Notes under the pieces: model-generated
What the model was told of the DNA's origin: nothing
The model's input: the letters and a program-made list of their open reading frames with translations, nothing else
The model's database searches: none
NCBI GenBank assembly: GCA_016708955.1
Contig: JADJES010000016.1
Coordinates: forward strand, 1 to 36,989
DNA length: 36,989 bases
DNA from: Nitrosomonas sp.
GTDB taxonomy: Bacteria > Pseudomonadota > Gammaproteobacteria > Burkholderiales > Nitrosomonadaceae
Direction of reading: 5' to 3'
Shown: one piece after another, positions 16,921-24,935 of the stretch
Layout of the letters: each line of letters begins with the position of its first letter
Numbering within the stretch: position 1 is the stretch's first letter
Program-made: the position numbers and the translations under genes

Positions 16921-17803
16921 ACCTGAATCACTGGCCGCTGCATTTATCCATCATCTGACTTATGAACGGCGTTTGTCACCACTCACCAGTGAAAATTACG
17001 CCCGCGACATTCGTGTTCTGTTTAAACATTTAAATAAAGACGATTTAGAACAGGTTCAATTTCTGAATATTCGTCATGTTATTGCGCAGCTCCATAGCAA
17101 AGGATTGTCTGGTAGAAGTTTGACTAGAATGTTATCGGCATGGCGCAGCTTTTACAATTACTTGATCCGCAAACACCACTATCAGCACAATCCCTGTAAT
17201 GGAATGCGAGTTCCCAAGTCACCACAAAAACTGCCCAATGCACTTTCTCCTGATGAAGCTGTACAACTACTGACTTTCTTGCCCGATGACATTTTGATGG
17301 CGCGCGATAGTGCCATGTTCGAATTATTCTATTCTTCCGGTTTAAGGTTAGCAGAATTGGCACAATTGAAGCCTGCAGATATCCATTTTGCGGAGGGAAC
17401 GGTAAGAGTTCTGGGAAAGGGCGGGAAGGAACGTATTGTCCCAGTCGGTGCTTTCGCGATTCAAGCATTAAAAGTCTGGCTTGAACAGCGCGTATTGATA
17501 ATTAAACCCGAGGTAACCGCGCTTTTTTTATCTCAGCGCGGCGACGCGATTAGCGCTCGCACCATCAGCTACCGCCTGAAAAACAGAGCCAGGCAGCAAG
17601 GCATCAATCAAAATGTACATCCGCATATTTTGCGGCATTCTTTTGCTTCCCATTTGCTGCAATCCAGCGGAGATTTGCGTGCCGTTCAGGAAATGCTGGG
17701 GCATGCGCATATTACTTCCACGCAAGTCTATACACATCTTGATTTCCAGCATCTGACAAAAGTTTACGATACTACGCATCCACGGGCAAAAAAAAGAGAT
17801 TGA
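16910..17803 (+). CDS. xerC: Tyrosine recombinase XerC
   Basis: This 297-aa site-specific recombinase, with XerD, resolves chromosome dimers at dif. The SAM-like N-terminal core-binding domain covers about 5-90. The catalytic domain covers about 110-290 with the full active set: R146 (SSGLRLAEL), K170 (LGKGGKERIVP), H239 and R242 (HPHILRHSFASHLL), H265 (LGHAHITST) and nucleophile Y274 (QVYTHLDF). The spacing agrees with XerC rather than with phage integrases, and the gene neighbourhood confirms it. Its start overlaps the end of the DUF484 gene. Confidence 0.97.
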   Translation: MSSKPESLAAAFIHHLTYERRLSPLTSENYARDIRVLFKHLNKDDLEQVQFLNIRHVIAQLHSKGLSGRSLTRMLSAWRSFYNYLIRKHHYQHNPCNGMRVPKSPQKLPNALSPDEAVQLLTFLPDDILMARDSAMFELFYSSGLRLAELAQLKPADIHFAEGTVRVLGKGGKERIVPVGAFAIQALKVWLEQRVLIIKPEVTALFLSQRGDAISARTISYRLKNRARQQGINQNVHPHILRHSFASHLLQSSGDLRAVQEMLGHAHITSTQVYTHLDFQHLTKVYDTTHPRAKKRD

Positions 17804-17847
17804 GCGCGCAAAGAGTTTTCAATCGGAATCGGCTATGTTTTATACGC

Positions 17848-17853
17848 TATAAT
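17848..17853 (+). promoter_or_regulatory. Possible -10 element upstream of hslV
   Basis: A consensus TATAAT lies 30 bp before the hslV ATG in the short xerC-hslV gap. No convincing -35 hexamer occurs 16-18 bp upstream, and no clear heat-shock sigma-32 pattern was recognised, so the assignment is weak. Confidence 0.35.
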
Positions 17854-17882
17854 GCGCTTTTGTAATACGTTCAGTAAATTCC

Positions 17883-18403
17883 ATGACAACAATTGTTTCA
17901 GTAAGGCGTGGCCGTCAGGTTGCATTGGGTGGTGATGGTCAGGTAACACTCGGTGCTGTTGTGGCCAAATCCAGTGCCCGCAAAGTTCGCAGACTTTATC
18001 ATGACAAAATCCTTGCCGGATTTGCCGGTGGTACTGCCGATGCTTTTACCCTGTTCGAACGATTTGAAGGCAAACTGGAGGCGCATCATGGCCATATTAT
18101 GCGCGCGGCTGTAGAGTTAGCTAAAGACTGGCGCACAGACCGGATTTTGCGTAGATTGGAAGCCATGTTGGTTGTTGCTAACGAGGATGCGACGCTTATT
18201 ATTACCGGTGCTGGCGATGTGATCGAACCGGAATTAGGTCTCGCCGCCATTGGCAGTGGCGGCTCTTTGCATTGGCTGCCGCCCGTGCGTTATTGGAAAA
18301 TACAGATTTGCTGCCCAAGGAGATTGTGAAAAAGGCACTTACAATCGCAGGTGATATCTGTATTTATACAAACCAGGATCATGTTATCGAAACGATCGAT
18401 TGA
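17883..18403 (+). pseudogene. hslV: HslV protease subunit, single-base frameshift
   Basis: This is the proteolytic partner of HslU, an N-terminal-Thr hydrolase forming a double hexamer. The reading MTTIVSVRRG places the catalytic Thr at residue 2, followed by VALGGDGQVTLG and AGGTADAFTLFERFE, all typical. At about 18264-18268 the sequence has TCTTT where TCTTTT is needed. The frame then leaves the family (HWLPPVRYW) and stops at 18329. One inserted T restores SFALAAARALLENTDLLP and the normal end DHVIETID at 18403, giving 173 residues, the usual length. Because everything else is perfectly conserved and hslU is intact, an assembly error is as likely as a true mutation. Confidence 0.92.
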
Positions 18404-18527
18404 GTTATTTTTTTTACTTATCAAGCGCACATTTTTATTACTAATCACTATAAGGATCGAGCAACGAATTGTTTGATCTGTAATTCGGAAACCCTGTTCA
18501 TATTTTATCTATTGCAGAATTAACTTT

Positions 18528-19862
18528 ATGTCTCAAATGACCCCGCAAGAAATTGTCCATGAGCTGGACAAACATATTATCGGCCAGGATTCGGCAAAGC
18601 GTGCTGTAGCTATCGCGCTGAGAAATCGTTGGCGTAGGCAGCAAATTGCCGATCCGCTACGTCAAGAAATTACGCCCAAGAACATTCTGATGATCGGGCC
18701 GACAGGTGTGGGGAAAACTGAAATTGCACGTCGTCTGGCAAAATTGGCCAATGCCCCCTTCATAAAAATTGAAGCCACTAAGTTTACCGAAGTTGGTTAT
18801 GTGGGGCGGGATGTCGACTCGATTATTCGCGATCTGGCAGAAACAGCAGTTAAGGAGTCGCGCGAGAGAGAAACCAGAAAGAAACAACCGCTTGCGGAAG
18901 ACCGTGCTGAAGAGCGAATCCTCGATGCTTTACTACCGGCGGCCAGAGATCTTGATTTGAATTCAACAGCTGAGGATCAGAATAATGCAACCCGGCAGAA
19001 GTTTCGCAAGAAATTGCGCGAGGGTGAGCTCGATGACAAGGAGATTGAAATTGAAGTGGCTGCACCGCGTGCCAATATGGAAATCTTTGCCCCGCCTGGA
19101 ATGGAAGACCTGACATCGCAGATTCAAGGGATGTTTCAGAATATGACGGGAGATAAAAAGAAAACCCGCAAGCTAACGATTCGCGAAGCCAGAAAAATGC
19201 TCCTGGAAGAAGAAGCCGCGAAAATGATTAATGATGAAGAATTGAAGCTGACAACAATACAGAATGTGGAGCAGAACGGTATCGTATTTCTGGATGAGAT
19301 AGACAAAATCGCCAGCCGCGCAGGAGGCGGTGCAGGTGCGGATGTTTCACGCCAGGGCGTGCAACGGGATTTGCTCCCTCTGGTTGAAGGTACAACAGTA
19401 TCAACCAAATACGGCATGATCAAAACCGATCATATCCTATTTGTAGCCAGTGGCGCATTTCATATGTCCAAACCCTCTGACCTCATTCCGGAGCTGCAGG
19501 GGCGCTTTCCCATTCGTGTAGAACTAACCAGTCTGAGCGTCAGTGATTTTGAACAGATTCTAACCAATACTGATGCATGCCTGACTCGTCAATATGAGGC
19601 GCTTTTGGCCACAGAAGGTATCCAATTGCAATTTTCCAGCGATGCGATTAAACGTCTGGCCGAGATTGCGTATTCCGTGAACAGTAAAACTGAGAATATC
19701 GGTGCCCGGCGTTTGCACACCGTCATGGAAAAATTACTTGAAGAAATTTCTTATAATGCAACCAAGCACAGTGGTGAGACCATTGTAATTGATGCGTCGT
19801 ATGTTGATGCACGCCTTAAGGATCTGGCGCAAAGCGAAGATTTGGCTCGGTATGTGCTGTAA
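18528..19862 (+). CDS. hslU: HslU ATPase subunit of HslUV protease
   Basis: This 444-aa AAA+ unfoldase feeds substrates to HslV. Walker A is GPTGVGKT (57-64). The I-domain insertion spans roughly residues 110-240 and is rich in charged residues. Walker B is FLDEIDKIA around residue 255. The sensor/arginine region includes ELQGRFPIRVEL, and the C-terminal tail ends DLARYVL, the segment that docks into HslV and activates it. Length and motifs are complete. It lies 124 bp after the restored hslV stop, slightly wider than usual. Confidence 0.97.
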   Translation: MSQMTPQEIVHELDKHIIGQDSAKRAVAIALRNRWRRQQIADPLRQEITPKNILMIGPTGVGKTEIARRLAKLANAPFIKIEATKFTEVGYVGRDVDSIIRDLAETAVKESRERETRKKQPLAEDRAEERILDALLPAARDLDLNSTAEDQNNATRQKFRKKLREGELDDKEIEIEVAAPRANMEIFAPPGMEDLTSQIQGMFQNMTGDKKKTRKLTIREARKMLLEEEAAKMINDEELKLTTIQNVEQNGIVFLDEIDKIASRAGGGAGADVSRQGVQRDLLPLVEGTTVSTKYGMIKTDHILFVASGAFHMSKPSDLIPELQGRFPIRVELTSLSVSDFEQILTNTDACLTRQYEALLATEGIQLQFSSDAIKRLAEIAYSVNSKTENIGARRLHTVMEKLLEEISYNATKHSGETIVIDASYVDARLKDLAQSEDLARYVL

Positions 19863-19893
19863 TTTTATTTCTATATATTTGGTTAAAGCCACT

Positions 19894-19914
19894 CTGTCTT
19901 TGGACAGTAATTTT
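19894..19914 (+). terminator. Weak hairpin after hslU
   Basis: CTGTC and GACAG form a five-base stem around TTTG, followed by TAATTTT. It lies about 30 bp past the hslU stop. The stem is short, so termination is only a suggestion. Confidence 0.3.
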
Positions 19915-19999
19915 GATACAAATTTGTTGATTCCTGTGTGTTCAGCGTAGCTACATATCTGAAATGGCATAGATGCGTATCAAATAAAGATGGTTAAGG

Positions 20000-20005
20000 T
20001 ATAAT
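20000..20005 (+). promoter_or_regulatory. Possible -10 element upstream of the FmdB-like gene
   Basis: A consensus TATAAT stands 36 bp before the FmdB-like start codon and after the putative hslU terminator. The -35 region 17 bp upstream (GTATCA) matches the sigma-70 consensus only partly. The position is reasonable for a promoter serving the FmdB-like gene and perhaps aspS-nudB. Confidence 0.4.
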
Positions 20006-20041
20006 GACCGGTTTCTCATTATTGGATTGTTGGAGGTCTCT

Positions 20042-20356
20042 ATGCCTATTTATGAATATCTTTGCAATTCATGCGGTGCCGAGAAAGAACATTTGCAAAA
20101 GATTAGTGATGCGCCCATTGCGGCTTGTCCTGTCTGCGGCAGCAGTAATTATGTGAAGCGTATTTCCGCGGCTGGATTTCAGCTAAAAGGAAGCGGTTGG
20201 TATGTCACTGACTTTAAGAATAATAAAGTAAGGCAGACAGATACCAAGCCGGCTACAAAAGAAAGTGTACAGTCAACAGCACCTGCCACTCAGGATACGG
20301 CGGCAGCCGCAACTAAGGAAAGTAGCCCGGTTTCTACCGCAGCAGCAGCTGACTAG
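20042..20356 (+). CDS. FmdB-family zinc-ribbon protein
   Basis: This 104-aa protein has an N-terminal zinc ribbon: MPIYEYLCNSCGAEKE with CxxC, then CPVCGSS with a second CxxC about 20 residues later. KRISAAGFQLKGSGWYVTDF is highly typical of the FmdB (putative regulatory protein) family. After residue 65 it becomes a low-complexity Ala/Thr/Ser tail. ATG 20042 is chosen because GGAGG stands about 6 bases before it. FmdB-like genes frequently precede aspS in betaproteobacteria, as here. Role unproven; nucleic-acid or protein binding is assumed from the zinc ribbon. Confidence 0.93.
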   Translation: MPIYEYLCNSCGAEKEHLQKISDAPIAACPVCGSSNYVKRISAAGFQLKGSGWYVTDFKNNKVRQTDTKPATKESVQSTAPATQDTAAAATKESSPVSTAAAAD

Positions 20357-20492
20357 TCGATCGAGAAATATCGCTTACGCTGCCATGCAACAACTGATAC
20401 TAATCTAACAATTTTTTGCCGCATAGATATCGATATCCTGCGACCTAATAACGAAGAATCGTAATCTCACCTTCAAACTAATAAACAGAATT

Positions 20493-22280
20493 ATGCGTAC
20501 AAATTACTGTGGCGCCATTAATGCCGAATATCTTGATCAATCAGTGGCACTTTTTGGTTGGGTCCATCGGCGCAGAGATCATGGTGGCGTGATATTCATC
20601 GATTTGCGCGATCGCGAAGGTCTGGTGCAGATCGTTTGCGATCCTGACAATGTTGAAACATTCCAAACCGCAGAAAAAATACGCAATGAATTTGTGTTGA
20701 AAATCACAGGTAAGGTAAGAAGACGCCCTGAAGGAACGATCAATACGTCCTTATTCAGCGGTGAGATTGAGATTCTGGTCGCAGCGATAGAGGTGTTGAA
20801 TAGCTTGCTGACACCCCCTTTTCTGATGGATGATGACAATATTAGTGAAGTCGTCCGATTGGAGCATCGTTATCTGGATTTACGCCGTCCGGCGATGCAA
20901 TCCAATCTTCGTTTGCGCCATAAAGTAGCGATGGCGGTGCGGGTTTTTTTGGATCAGCATGGGTTTTTGGATATTGAAACACCGATGTTGACCAAATCCA
21001 CACCGGAAGGTGCGAGAGACTATTTGGTTCCGTCACGGGTTAATGCCGGTCATTTTTTTGCATTACCGCAATCGCCGCAGTTGTTCAAGCAGCTCTTGAT
21101 GGTATCGGGATTTGATCGTTATTATCAGATCACACGTTGTTTCCGCGATGAAGATTTGCGCGCTGACCGGCAGCCGGAGTTTACGCAAATCGATATAGAA
21201 ACATCTTTCCTGTCAGCCGATGAAATTATGTCTTTGATGGAGGAAATGATACGCGGCCTGTTCAAGACCTTAAATAATGTCGACTTACCCAATCCATTCC
21301 CGCGGTTGACCTATGCAGACGCGATGTTTAAATATGGCTCGGATAAGCCGGATTTACGTGTCCCATTAGAATTTACCGAATTAACCGACATCATGAAAGA
21401 TGTTCCTTTCAAGGTGTTTCGTGAAGCGGCGGAGAAACCGGATGGCCGCGTCGCTGCATTGTGTGTGCCGAGAGGCGGGGAGTTGTCGCGCAAGGAAATT
21501 GATGACTATACCAGTTTTGTGGCGATCTACGGCGCGAAAGGATTGGCTTACATTAAAGTAAATAATCTGGCCGATGGTGTGGAAGGGCTGCAATCGCCGA
21601 TTCTGAAATTTCTGCCGGAAGAAACCATTAAAACAATTCTTGCGCGCACTAACGCACAGAATGGTGATTTGATATTCTTCGGTGCGGATAAAACCAAAGT
21701 CGTCAATGAATCCTTAGGCGCATTGCGTATCAAAATTGGTCATCAGCATGGTCACGCCGAATCAGGCTGGAAACCGTTGTGGGTTGTTGATTTTCCTATG
21801 TTTGAACGGGATGAGGAGGAAAACCGCTGGCAAGCGTTACACCATCCCTTCACATCACCCGCCGATGGACATGAGGATTTTTTGGAAACAGATCCCGGCA
21901 AAGCAATCTCAAAAGCTTATGATATGGTTCTAAATGGCTCTGAAATTGGTGGCGGTTCAGTACGGATTCATCGTCAAGATGTTCAATCCAAGGTTTTCCG
22001 CGCTTTAAATATTTCAGAACTGGAAGCACAAGAAAAATTTGGCTTCCTGTTGGAAGCATTGCAGTATGGAGCTCCGCCACATGGCGGCATTGCATTCGGT
22101 TTGGATCGTATTTTAACCATGATGACCGGCTCAGAGTCGATTCGTGATGTGATTGCATTCCCCAAAACACAACGTGCACAATGCTTGTTAACACACGCGC
22201 CTAGCACTGTGGATGAGAAGCAATTAAGAGAACTAAACATTCGCTTGCGTCAAACTGAAACAAAGCCAGTTAATGGGTAG
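20493..22280 (+). CDS. aspS: Aspartyl-tRNA synthetase
   Basis: This 595-aa class II synthetase charges tRNA-Asp. The N-terminal OB-fold anticodon domain (about 1-105) has LFGWVHRRRDHGGVIFIDLRD. The catalytic core has class II motif 2 in the region ITRCFRDEDLRADRQPEFTQID and motif 3 in GGIAFGLDRILTMMTG near the C-terminus. The insertion characteristic of bacterial AspRS (GAD domain) occupies roughly residues 290-420. Length is normal for the bacterial type. Whether it also mischarges tRNA-Asn cannot be told here. nudB starts 17 bp downstream. Confidence 0.98.
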   Translation: MRTNYCGAINAEYLDQSVALFGWVHRRRDHGGVIFIDLRDREGLVQIVCDPDNVETFQTAEKIRNEFVLKITGKVRRRPEGTINTSLFSGEIEILVAAIEVLNSLLTPPFLMDDDNISEVVRLEHRYLDLRRPAMQSNLRLRHKVAMAVRVFLDQHGFLDIETPMLTKSTPEGARDYLVPSRVNAGHFFALPQSPQLFKQLLMVSGFDRYYQITRCFRDEDLRADRQPEFTQIDIETSFLSADEIMSLMEEMIRGLFKTLNNVDLPNPFPRLTYADAMFKYGSDKPDLRVPLEFTELTDIMKDVPFKVFREAAEKPDGRVAALCVPRGGELSRKEIDDYTSFVAIYGAKGLAYIKVNNLADGVEGLQSPILKFLPEETIKTILARTNAQNGDLIFFGADKTKVVNESLGALRIKIGHQHGHAESGWKPLWVVDFPMFERDEEENRWQALHHPFTSPADGHEDFLETDPGKAISKAYDMVLNGSEIGGGSVRIHRQDVQSKVFRALNISELEAQEKFGFLLEALQYGAPPHGGIAFGLDRILTMMTGSESIRDVIAFPKTQRAQCLLTHAPSTVDEKQLRELNIRLRQTETKPVNG

Positions 22281-22297
22281 TTAATTGCTTTTATGTA

Positions 22298-22756
22298 ATG
22301 TATAAAATTCCGGTTTCTGTTCTGGTTGTTATCCACACGACAGATCTACAGGTTCTACTATTGGAGCGAACGGATCATCCAGGTTACTGGCAGTCGGTTA
22401 CAGGAAGCCAGAATCCAGGTGAGACACTGTATCAAACCGCAATACGTGAAGTTTCTGAAGAAACTGGCTTAAACGCTGCCAATTATTCTTTAACAGATTG
22501 GCAGGTTGAGAATCAATATGAAATATACGAAGAATGGCGCTGGCGCTATGCGCCGGATGTAAAAATCAATACCGAGCATGTATTTGGTTTGTGTTTGCCC
22601 GGTATAATGCCGATAAAGATTGCTGTCAGGGAGCATCTGAACTACATTTGGCTGCCTTGGCAACAAGCGGCTGAAAAAGTATTCTCTCGCAGCAATTCAG
22701 ATGCAATTCTTGAAATATCCGGATTAGCTGACTGCGAGCCGCCTGATGAGAAATAA
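22298..22756 (+). CDS. nudB: Dihydroneopterin triphosphate diphosphatase (Nudix)
   Basis: This 152-aa Nudix hydrolase removes pyrophosphate from dihydroneopterin triphosphate in folate synthesis. The Nudix box is complete (G at the start of GSQNPGE, then seven residues, REVSEETGL). The opening YKIPVSVLVVIHT and the segment WRWRYAPDV agree with NudB. It lies 17 bp after aspS on the same strand, a frequent NudB location, so co-transcription is likely. No terminator was picked after it, but an inverted-repeat element begins 100 bp downstream. Confidence 0.93.
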   Translation: MYKIPVSVLVVIHTTDLQVLLLERTDHPGYWQSVTGSQNPGETLYQTAIREVSEETGLNAANYSLTDWQVENQYEIYEEWRWRYAPDVKINTEHVFGLCLPGIMPIKIAVREHLNYIWLPWQQAAEKVFSRSNSDAILEISGLADCEPPDEK

Positions 22757-22854
22757 TCCAAGATATTTTTTGAGGTTATTCCATCAAATTGCTCAGCTTT
22801 CAATCTCATGAGTCTCAAATTTGCGGTTCCCAGTGGTCTTGTCACGGGGGAGCA

Positions 22855-23002
22855 CGATAGGGCACCTCTAAAAATCCAAATTACGTCACAACACTTTGTT
22901 GCACGAAAAATGTTTCCTTACATATCATCATATACTGCGTAACCATTTTTTACTCGCGCCTCGTTTTGTTTAGAACATTGAATTTTTAGTGGTGCCCTAT
23001 CG
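22855..23002. repeat. MITE-like inverted-repeat element, family B
   Basis: The left end CGATAGGGCACCTCTAAAAAT mirrors the right end, whose complement reads CGATAGGGCACC, two mismatched bases, TAAAAAT. The ends are about 20 bp and the whole is about 148 bp. TA directly flanks GGGCACC at both ends, consistent with TA duplication, although a TA included in the repeat cannot be excluded. The interior is AT-rich and non-coding. No family A sequence is shared. Confidence 0.7.
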
Positions 23003-23167
23003 ATTGTGTGGATTGTGTTTTTGACTTTAATATGGTGCTCTCGTGCAGAGCAAATTTTTATTATCTATCCTCGTATCAGACTCTATAGCTACTTCTTCAG
23101 CAGATTCTGATACTTTTATCTAATATTCATTTTAGACTTTTAAGTCTTTGCTAGCCTAATCTGAAAT

Positions 23168-23386
23168 TTAGTTATCTTTGTGTATATTTTCTCGCACATC
23201 TGCATCTGTTTCTGCGGGTTTTAGTTCTTCAGCTTTTGGCGCTTCTGTCTCATGCTCATCTTCCGTTCCCGATTCAGCATGGACTTCATCTTTGTCCTGA
23301 ATATTTTGTACACTTGTAACATTATCACCAGTTTCGTCTGCATTATCTTTATTACTTTTAACTGAAAACCAATCAAAGAATCCCAT
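23168..23386 (-). CDS. Small acidic hypothetical protein
   Basis: This 72-aa protein begins MGFFDWFSVKSNKDNADE and then becomes an almost continuous acidic, Glu/Asp/Ala/Thr-rich tail ending ENIHKDN, presumably disordered. ATG 23386 is preferred because GGAGAAG stands about 6 bases upstream; an in-frame ATG further up lacks such a site. The N-terminal aromatic patch could bind a membrane or protein partner. I do not recognise a family. It stands alone between two small repeat elements. Confidence 0.6.
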   Translation of the reverse strand: MGFFDWFSVKSNKDNADETGDNVTSVQNIQDKDEVHAESGTEDEHETEAPKAEELKPAETDADVRENIHKDN

Positions 23387-23659
23387 AATGCTTCTCCTTT
23401 TCCTAGAAATAATAATCAATGTAATGGTATTTATCCGTTATGTATATGTACAGTACCATCCCAACTAATTAAAATATAACCAAAACCACCACCACCACTT
23501 ACATTTTTAATAGTAACAGATTAAATTAAAATTAAGAAAACTATTTGGTTTTTGACGATTCGATATTTGATACGCTACTTTTACAAGATAACTGGAGGTT
23601 AACCGCGCGGGTTAGCCTAAAACAATCATTTGGTCTGCATGGTATGATATCAGCTGGCT

Positions 23660-23803
23660 TTAACAGGCTGAAAAACGTTCCCGAGGCAACCGATGCAAGG
23701 CAAAAACAGGTGGAAAGCGTAGTTTATGCTTAATAAATGAGCATTTTGAGCCTGTTTTTATCACCGCGGCGGCAACGCAGATGGTTTTCCAGCTGCCTGC
23801 TAA
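23660..23803 (+). repeat. MITE-like element, family A, copy 4
   Basis: The left end TTAACAGGCTGAAAAACGTT is followed by CGAGGCAACCGATGCAAGGC. The internal AAAAACAGG / GCCTGTTTTT pair is present, and the right end is GGTTTTCCAGCTGCCTGCTAA. It is nearly collinear with the copy at 7291 and in the same orientation. Flanks are TTAA on the left and CTAA on the right. It lies 70 bp before the start of the HpnG-like gene. Confidence 0.85.
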
Positions 23804-23873
23804 AAAGGCTAGGCGTTTGAATTAATGCCACCCCAACACATTATTGTTGTGTGCTGATCAAGGAGAAGACTGC

Positions 23874-24623
23874 GTGAATGTCATTGGTGTCGTTTCAGCA
23901 CTTAAATCTGAAGCAAGTTGTTTTATGAATCTACGTTTTCCTATCTACCGTATTGTGAATTTAGGAGAAAATACCCGTTTATGCTTAAGTAGCATGGGGA
24001 GCAACGCGGCACATGGCGCCGCACTAAAATTACATGAATATGGAGTAAATGCGTTGGTTAGTTTTGGTGTCGCTGCTGCGTTAGATGACAAATTAACTCC
24101 AGGTGATTTAGTATTGCCAGAATCAGTTGTTGATGGGGAACATTTGCCCGTGAACTTGGAATGGCGGAATCAACTGGAACGATTGCTGTCATCTCATTTG
24201 ACGATTGTCGGCGGATCATTAGCATCATGCCCGGAACCGTTAACCTCTAGGCAAGCAAAGCTTGCATTGGGTGAGGCTACCGGTGCTTGTGCGGCCGACA
24301 TGGAAAGCGCTGCCATTGCAAGAGTGGCGGCCAATGCAGGAATTCCATTTATTGCTATACGTGCTATTGTCGATCCGATTTATTTTTCTCCACCTGATGC
24401 CTTATTGAGTGCTGTTTATCCAGATGGTGGCGTTGATTTTATTCGTTTAATATCATTGTTGATTAATCGATCTGTCCCGCCAAAAACATTGGTCCATCTG
24501 GCAATGGGAATGCATGCAGCACGCTCTACTTTAACAAAAGTTGTTCAAACTGCAGGAATGGCATTGGCGAGTGGAGCGATTAATAATCAAAATGAAAATG
24601 ATAGGGAGGCATCCAGTCAATAA
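23874..24623 (+). CDS. hpnG: HpnG-like hopanoid-associated phosphorylase
   Basis: This 249-aa nucleoside-phosphorylase-fold protein of the MTA/SAH nucleosidase superfamily is most like HpnG, which removes adenine from adenosylhopane in hopanoid side-chain synthesis. Visible features are VIGVVSALKSEA at the start, LSSMGSNAAHGAA (phosphate/ribose loop), LVSFGVAAALDDKLTPGDLVLP, and ADMESAAIARVAANAGIPFIAIRAIVD with the catalytic-type ME and D. GTG 23874 is chosen as start because AAGGAG stands 7 bases before it; the upstream in-frame start has no such site. Other hpn genes are not next to it, so the assignment rests on the protein alone. Hopanoids are common in nitrifying betaproteobacteria. Confidence 0.75.
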   Translation: MNVIGVVSALKSEASCFMNLRFPIYRIVNLGENTRLCLSSMGSNAAHGAALKLHEYGVNALVSFGVAAALDDKLTPGDLVLPESVVDGEHLPVNLEWRNQLERLLSSHLTIVGGSLASCPEPLTSRQAKLALGEATGACAADMESAAIARVAANAGIPFIAIRAIVDPIYFSPPDALLSAVYPDGGVDFIRLISLLINRSVPPKTLVHLAMGMHAARSTLTKVVQTAGMALASGAINNQNENDREASSQ

Positions 24624-24935
24624 TAGTTATCGCCACTGAAATGTATCGACTTGCAGGTTACGTTCCAGTTGCCTAAAGTGGAGCGTTGATTTGTACTTGC
24701 ATACTTATCATTTTCAAAATTATTGCATCTAGGACAAATAATTTCAGCTTCTCGGCTTGTGCCGCTACCTTATTTTTTCCTCGAAATGGACCTAGAAGAG
24801 GAATTTAGGGAAGCGCTGGATAAATATCATTTCGAGTAGGCCAAAAAATCTACCTCTCTGTGTTCAGAATGTTAGAACTAAATTATTCAGCGCTTCCTTA
24901 GGTAAATCAATCAATGACTATTGATGGGCCCTAAG
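24624..24935. other. Intergenic region between convergent genes
   Basis: About 310 bp separate the HpnG-like gene from the end of the minus-strand dab-type operon. It holds the inverted-repeat element at 24805-24900 and a short perfect hairpin, ATCAAT (24910-24915) with ATTGAT (24920-24925), without a U-tract. No coding frame is supported. Confidence 0.5.
24805..24900. repeat. Short inverted-repeat element, family C
   Basis: The left end TTAGGGAAGCGCTGGATAA is nearly complementary to the right end, whose complement reads TAAGGAAGCGCTGAATAA. The element is about 96 bp with a non-coding interior. Similar single ends (TAAGGAA, variable trio, CTGATTAAG) occur at about 12789 and 15234, suggesting other decayed copies. 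Confidence 0.55.

Noticed and set aside
23545..23733. Small plus-strand frame of 62 aa before the HpnG-like gene
   Set aside because: It runs into MITE copy 4 and its tail is repeat sequence; no independent support.
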